DNA from: CAYFVU01 sp964346645 | GTDB lineage: Bacteria > Spirochaetota > Spirochaetia > DSM-16054 > Sediminispirochaetaceae | Assembly: GCA_964346645.1 (NCBI GenBank) | Contig: CAYFVU010000079.1 | Coordinates: 1 to 16,589 of the forward strand | Length of the DNA stretch: 16,589 nucleotides | Reading direction: 5' to 3' | The notes under the pieces: generated by a model | Seen by the model: the letters and a program-made list of their open reading frames with translations, nothing else | Database searches by the model: none | What the model was told of the DNA's origin: nothing | Shown: positions 13,429 to 16,589 of the stretch, piece after piece | Layout: each line of letters begins with the position of its first letter | Numbering within the stretch: the stretch's first letter is position 1 | Program-made: the position numbers and the translations under genes

Positions 13429-15291
13429 ATGATAGCGAAGATGCAAAAGGTCTTTCTTGTTTCTCTCGAGGAGAGTAGACGCGAGACGCTCGAGGCCCTC
13501 AAGAAGTTGGGGGTCATGCACCTCGAGGAGTACAAGGGACAGAGCGAAGAAGTAGAGAAGCTGCAGAAGATGCGTGCTCAAATAGAGAGGAGCATATACA
13601 TCCTGCCTCCCGAGGCGGGGAAGGACGCCTCCGAGTCTCCTGCGGCGAACAAGAGAATAATAGAGGATGCGCTCGAGATCGCAAAACGGTTGGACCAGCA
13701 GCACGAGGAGCGTCAAAACCGGCAGGAATCGGTAGACAAGATCGACCGTGAGATAGAGAGAATTGCTCCACTCGGCGAGTTCGAGCCGGCCGACATACTC
13801 GAGCTGCGGGAAAAGGGCCACTACTTCCGGCTCTACGCGCTGAGCAAGGAGGAGCGGGAGACTTTTCCCGAAGATATAGTCTCCTTCGAGGTCTACCACA
13901 CGAAGAGCCGTTCGGTGATTGCCGTGGTGGACACGGAGAAATCATCGCAGGAGTACGACCTCGGCGCGTATTTCGAGTTTCCCCTCCCGGAGAAGTCTCT
14001 CTCCGCGCTGCGCGAGGAAAGAGCGGCCCATCAGAAGGAGATGGAGAAAATTTCGCACGAGATAGAGAGTCTCGCTGCATACCGGTCCAACCTGCAGACG
14101 GCAATGGAGCTGCTCGACGAGAAGATCGAGTTCGAACAGGTGCGCGCAGGCCTCGCACAGGACGAGGAGGGCGGAAGGCTCGTCTATCTCTCCGGCTTCG
14201 TTCCATTCGATAAGGTAGACGGACTCAAGAAGAGCGCCGGCGAGAACGGCTGGGGATTGATCATAAAGGATCCAGAGCCCGACGAGAATCCGCCGACCCT
14301 CATAGAGAATCCGCCGGCGGTGAGGATCATAAAACCGGTCTTCGACTTTCTCGGCACGGTCCCCGGCTACAGGGAGTACGACATAAGCTCCCTCTTTCTC
14401 TTATTTCTCACCGTGTTCTTTGCGATGATCATCGGCGACGCGGGCTACGGCCTGCTCTTTCTCGGGACCACCGTCTACAGTGCCTCGAAGATACGGAAGA
14501 AGAGCGGAGACGTGCCCGATATCCACAGACTCCTGATACTCATGTCGGCGGCTACGATAGTGTGGGGTGTGCTCAGCGGCACCTGGTTCGGGTCGAGGTA
14601 CCTGGCGACCGCGCCGGTATTCTCGTGGTTCGTCTTCGAGCCGATCGCGAGCTTCGGCAGCGAGATTAGCAGCCGGGTCATACGCCACCTCTGCTTCGTC
14701 ATCGGAACGGTGCAGATCGCCATCGCCCACGCAATGAACTTCGTAAAGGAGATCAGGCAGGAGCCGAAGATCAGGGCATTCGCACAACTCGGCTGGTTCG
14801 TCATGGTGCTCGGACTCTACTACGTAGTGCTCAACCTGGTGCTCGGCGGAGACAGATATCCGATACCGCAGTACAGCCTCTACATGATCTTCGGCGGGCT
14901 CGCGCTTGTGTTTATCTTCTCCGAACAGGAGGGGAATTTCATCAAGGGCGTACTGAAGGGAGTGGCGAACTTCTTGCCGAAGTTTCTCGATTCGATATCG
15001 GCATTTTCCGATATCATCTCGTATATCCGGCTCTTCGCCGTGGGACTCGCCACGGTGGAAATTGCAAAGAGCTTCAATGCCATGGCGGCAGATATGGGCA
15101 GCGGAGTTGTCGGTATCATAGGCGGCATCATCATTCTGCTCATCGGACACAGCCTCAACATGGCTATGGCCGCCCTGTCCGTGGTTGTTCACGGGGTGAG
15201 GCTCAACATGCTGGAGTTTTCAGGACATCTGGGGATGGAGTGGATGGGAGTTCCCTACGATCCCTTTAGGTATAGAAACGAACATAGATAA
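13429..15291 (+). CDS. atpI: V-type ATPase membrane stator subunit I
   Basis: This 620-residue protein is the stator subunit (a/I type). The N-terminal half (1-310) is cytoplasmic with two long coiled coils (about 35-115 and 195-250) that take part in the peripheral stalk. The C-terminal half has about seven to eight membrane spans, near 322-345, 363-387, 420-442, 447-468, 482-498, 520-545 and 560-590. R534 in SYIRLFAVGLA is the essential arginine facing the ion-binding glutamate of subunit K, and R591 in VHGVRLNMLEF is the second conserved one. Length is typical for bacterial AtpI. GAAGG (13422-13426) stands just before the ATG, and the gene follows atpD by 8 bases. Confidence 0.96.
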   Translation: MIAKMQKVFLVSLEESRRETLEALKKLGVMHLEEYKGQSEEVEKLQKMRAQIERSIYILPPEAGKDASESPAANKRIIEDALEIAKRLDQQHEERQNRQESVDKIDREIERIAPLGEFEPADILELREKGHYFRLYALSKEERETFPEDIVSFEVYHTKSRSVIAVVDTEKSSQEYDLGAYFEFPLPEKSLSALREERAAHQKEMEKISHEIESLAAYRSNLQTAMELLDEKIEFEQVRAGLAQDEEGGRLVYLSGFVPFDKVDGLKKSAGENGWGLIIKDPEPDENPPTLIENPPAVRIIKPVFDFLGTVPGYREYDISSLFLLFLTVFFAMIIGDAGYGLLFLGTTVYSASKIRKKSGDVPDIHRLLILMSAATIVWGVLSGTWFGSRYLATAPVFSWFVFEPIASFGSEISSRVIRHLCFVIGTVQIAIAHAMNFVKEIRQEPKIRAFAQLGWFVMVLGLYYVVLNLVLGGDRYPIPQYSLYMIFGGLALVFIFSEQEGNFIKGVLKGVANFLPKFLDSISAFSDIISYIRLFAVGLATVEIAKSFNAMAADMGSGVVGIIGGIIILLIGHSLNMAMAALSVVVHGVRLNMLEFSGHLGMEWMGVPYDPFRYRNEHR

Positions 15292-15302
15292 TCTAAGAGG
15301 AG

Positions 15303-15308
15303 AAGGAG
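15303..15308 (+). promoter_or_regulatory. Strong ribosome binding site of atpK
   Basis: AAGGAG lies 6 bases before the ATG, with a second AGGAG immediately upstream (15299-15302 region), in an A-rich leader. It is the best site in the operon. The rotor ring needs many K copies per complex, so stronger translation of this last gene makes sense. That purpose is inference. Confidence 0.7.
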
Positions 15309-15314
15309 AAAATA

Positions 15315-15743
15315 ATGGACATTGGAATGTTGGGTATTGGTGCGGCACTTGCCTTGGCCGCGTGTGGTTCAGCTGTTGGTACGGGGTCTGCGGGTATGGC
15401 TGCCGTCGGAGCATGGAAGAAGTGTTTTGCGCAAAACAAACCCGCCCCCTTCACCCTTATCGCGTTTGTCGGGGCTCCTCTCACACAGACCATCTACGGG
15501 TACATCCTCATGAACACCCTCTACCAGGGTGCCGAGGGCATGAACCCCTGGCTGCTGCTCGGTGCGGGCTTCTTCGGCGGACTCGCAATGGGTTTTTCCG
15601 CAGCGTTCCAGGGAAAGGCGGCCGCTTCGGCTTCCGACGCACTCGCAGAGACCGGAAAGGGCTTTGGTCAGTACATTATGGTCATAGGTATCGTAGAGAC
15701 CGTTGCGCTTTTTGTAATGGTCTTCCTCATGGGTATTGTGTAG
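15315..15743 (+). CDS. atpK: V-type ATPase rotor subunit K
   Basis: This 142-residue proteolipid is a fused double-hairpin K subunit with four membrane spans (about 4-32, 46-70, 79-100 and 118-141). Spans 1 and 3 show the Gly/Ala-rich packing of the ring (GIGAALALAACGSAVGTGSA). Only one membrane carboxylate is present, E128 in span 4; the matching place in span 2 is Q58. T57, Q58, Q99 and E128 line up with T64, Q65, Q110 and E139, which bind sodium in Enterococcus hirae NtpK. The spacing Q99 to E128 (29) equals that of NtpK. A sodium-coupled ring is therefore likely, though not proven. It is the last gene of the operon. Confidence 0.96.
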   Translation: MDIGMLGIGAALALAACGSAVGTGSAGMAAVGAWKKCFAQNKPAPFTLIAFVGAPLTQTIYGYILMNTLYQGAEGMNPWLLLGAGFFGGLAMGFSAAFQGKAAASASDALAETGKGFGQYIMVIGIVETVALFVMVFLMGIV

Positions 15744-15772
15744 GCAGACCGAACGGAAATATACATATGGAG

Positions 15773-15823
15773 GCGAAGGTCCCGTCCGTCCTGTGGGGTG
15801 GCCGGGTCCCTTCGCTTTTTTTT
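15773..15823 (+). terminator. Rho-independent terminator of the V-ATPase operon
   Basis: GCGAAGG-T-CCCG (15773-15784) pairs with CGGG-TC-CCTTCGC (15803-15815), with a small internal bulge and an 18-base loop. Eight T follow at 15816-15823. It starts 30 bases after the atpK stop. A 26-codon open frame starting at 15766 runs through it but is very unlikely to be a gene. Confidence 0.9.
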
Positions 15824-15868
15824 GCGTCGGCACCGAAAGGCCTCTGAGATCGGCATCATGATCGGGAG

Positions 15869-15895
15869 GATCGGTCGGATCGGTCGGATCGGTCG
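15869..15895. repeat. Three perfect copies of a 9-bp repeat before ispG
   Basis: GATCGGTCG occurs three times head to tail. Two further GATCGG units lie just upstream (15848-15853 and 15860-15865). The stretch falls in the 127-base gap between the V-ATPase terminator and ispG, in which no convincing promoter is seen. It may be a slippage-prone repeat or a binding site. Confidence 0.65.
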
Positions 15896-15936
15896 AAGGC
15901 ATGCGGCGTGAACAGCCGTTCGGCAAGCCGGCGAGT

Positions 15937-15944
15937 GAGGGTGG
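15937..15944 (+). promoter_or_regulatory. Ribosome binding site deciding the ispG start
   Basis: GAGGGTGG stands 6 bases before a TTG codon. The reading frame is closed by a TGA at 15936-15938 just upstream, so no ATG or GTG is available that would keep the conserved N-terminus. Confidence 0.6.
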
Positions 15945-15950
15945 AATCAT

Positions 15951-16589
15951 TTGGAAACGAGAAGAGTACAGGTAGGTACGGTGCCCGTCGGCGGCGGGGA
16001 CGATATAAGCGTGCAGACTATGTGGAAGGAGCCTCTGACCGAAGATATCGAATCGGTAGTGGAGAGGCTCACGAATCTCTCGAGGATTGGCTGCGCGATT
16101 GTTCGTTTTGCGGTGCCGGACATGGATGCCGCCCGCAGGCTCACGGAAATCGTCCTGCGGTCTCCCATACCTGTAGTGGCCGACATCCACTTCGACTACC
16201 GTCTCGCACTCACCTGCATAGAAGGGGGAGTACAGAAGGTAAGGATCAACCCGGGAAACATCGGCGCATCGTGGAAGGTGAAAGAGGTGGTGAGAGCCGC
16301 CTCGGACAGGGGGATTCCCATACGGGTAGGGGTCAACAGCGGCTCTCTTCCGAAAGAGCTGCAAGGCGAGAGCGACACCGCCGTTGCGATGGTGAAGGCC
16401 GCGGAGTCGGAGATGGAGCTCTTCGAGCAATTATCCTTCCGGGATGTTGTCTACTCCCTCAAATCTTCCGATATAGATACTACGGTGCGAGCGAACAGAC
16501 TCTTCTCACATCAGCATCCATTCCCCCTTCACCTCGGCGTAACCGAGGCAGGTCCCCTCATACCCGGAGTGGTCAAGAGCAGCGTCGCT
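15951..16589 (+). CDS. ispG: HMBPP synthase IspG, 5' part (runs off the edge)
   Basis: These 213 codons are the N-terminal barrel of IspG (GcpE), 4-hydroxy-3-methylbut-2-enyl diphosphate synthase, an iron-sulfur enzyme of the MEP isoprenoid pathway. The recognisable order is TRRVQVGTVPVGGGDDISVQTM (start), IGCAIVRFAVPD, PVVADIHFDYRLA, VRINPGNIG, and PIRVGVNSGSL, followed by the ...LHLGVTEAG strand. The C-terminal domain with its 4Fe-4S cysteines lies outside the window. The only supported start is TTG at 15951: it has a ribosome site and gives the usual short N-terminus. Its presence separates this organism from Borrelia, which uses mevalonate. It is transcribed away from the V-ATPase terminator, so it has its own promoter, or reads through. 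Confidence 0.93.
   Translation, partial: METRRVQVGTVPVGGGDDISVQTMWKEPLTEDIESVVERLTNLSRIGCAIVRFAVPDMDAARRLTEIVLRSPIPVVADIHFDYRLALTCIEGGVQKVRINPGNIGASWKVKEVVRAASDRGIPIRVGVNSGSLPKELQGESDTAVAMVKAAESEMELFEQLSFRDVVYSLKSSDIDTTVRANRLFSHQHPFPLHLGVTEAGPLIPGVVKSSVA

Noticed and set aside
15766..15846. 26-codon open frame after atpK
   Set aside because: It consists largely of the terminator hairpin and T-run.
15369..16430. 353-codon minus-strand open frame across atpK and ispG
   Set aside because: It crosses two well-supported genes and a terminator, with no recognisable domain.
1..16589. CRISPR array, transposase, phage or toxin-antitoxin module
   Set aside because: No spaced repeats of suitable length and no such protein motifs were seen; the window is core genome.

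Overview
The window reads as a piece of a fairly G+C-rich spirochaete chromosome (high 50s percent by eye). The main reason is the V-type ATPase operon, which has the reduced order E - DUF2764 - A - B - D - I - K known from spirochaetes and chlamydiae. It is preceded by murI, rsgA, mutS2 and a small unnamed gene. From memory, Borrelia burgdorferi has the same order (about BB_0100 to BB_0090). An ispG gene shows that the MEP isoprenoid pathway is used, which fits free-living spirochaetes and treponemes rather than Borrelia. I cannot name a genus.

Layout, left to right. At 1-185 there is a tRNA-Val(UAC) on the minus strand with a clear promoter and a hairpin terminator. At 197-241 three copies of a CGGSTACCGA element lie between this tRNA and the plus-strand genes. 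At 275-2366 a tight plus-strand cluster encodes a PLP-homeostasis protein (YggS/YggS-like), a small exported or membrane protein, and an RluD-family pseudouridine synthase. At 2424-3598 a minus-strand pair, coupled by an ATGA overlap, encodes a pentapeptide-repeat protein with an N-terminal zinc-finger-like motif and a metallo-beta-lactamase-fold protein that lacks one canonical metal ligand. At 3715-8377 a plus-strand run holds glutamate racemase, the ribosome-assembly GTPase RsgA, MutS2 and a small helical unknown protein. An AT-rich promoter region (8378-8538) precedes the seven-gene V-ATPase operon (8539-15743), which ends in a strong terminator. After a 9-bp triple repeat, ispG begins at a probable TTG and runs off the right edge.

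The genes divide into housekeeping work (cell-wall D-glutamate, ribosome maturation and rRNA modification, ribosome rescue/recombination control by MutS2, PLP balance, isoprenoids) and energy coupling. The ATPase encodes catalytic A, regulatory B, central stalk D, peripheral stalk E, stator I and rotor ring K. No C, F or G subunit gene is present in the operon. The K subunit keeps the residues that bind sodium in the Enterococcus hirae enzyme, so a sodium-coupled pump or synthase is plausible.

Most of the window is ordinary core genome. The parts most likely to hold undescribed biology are the DUF2764 protein sitting where an AtpC subunit would be expected, the unpaired stalk subunit E, and the pentapeptide-repeat/MBL pair.
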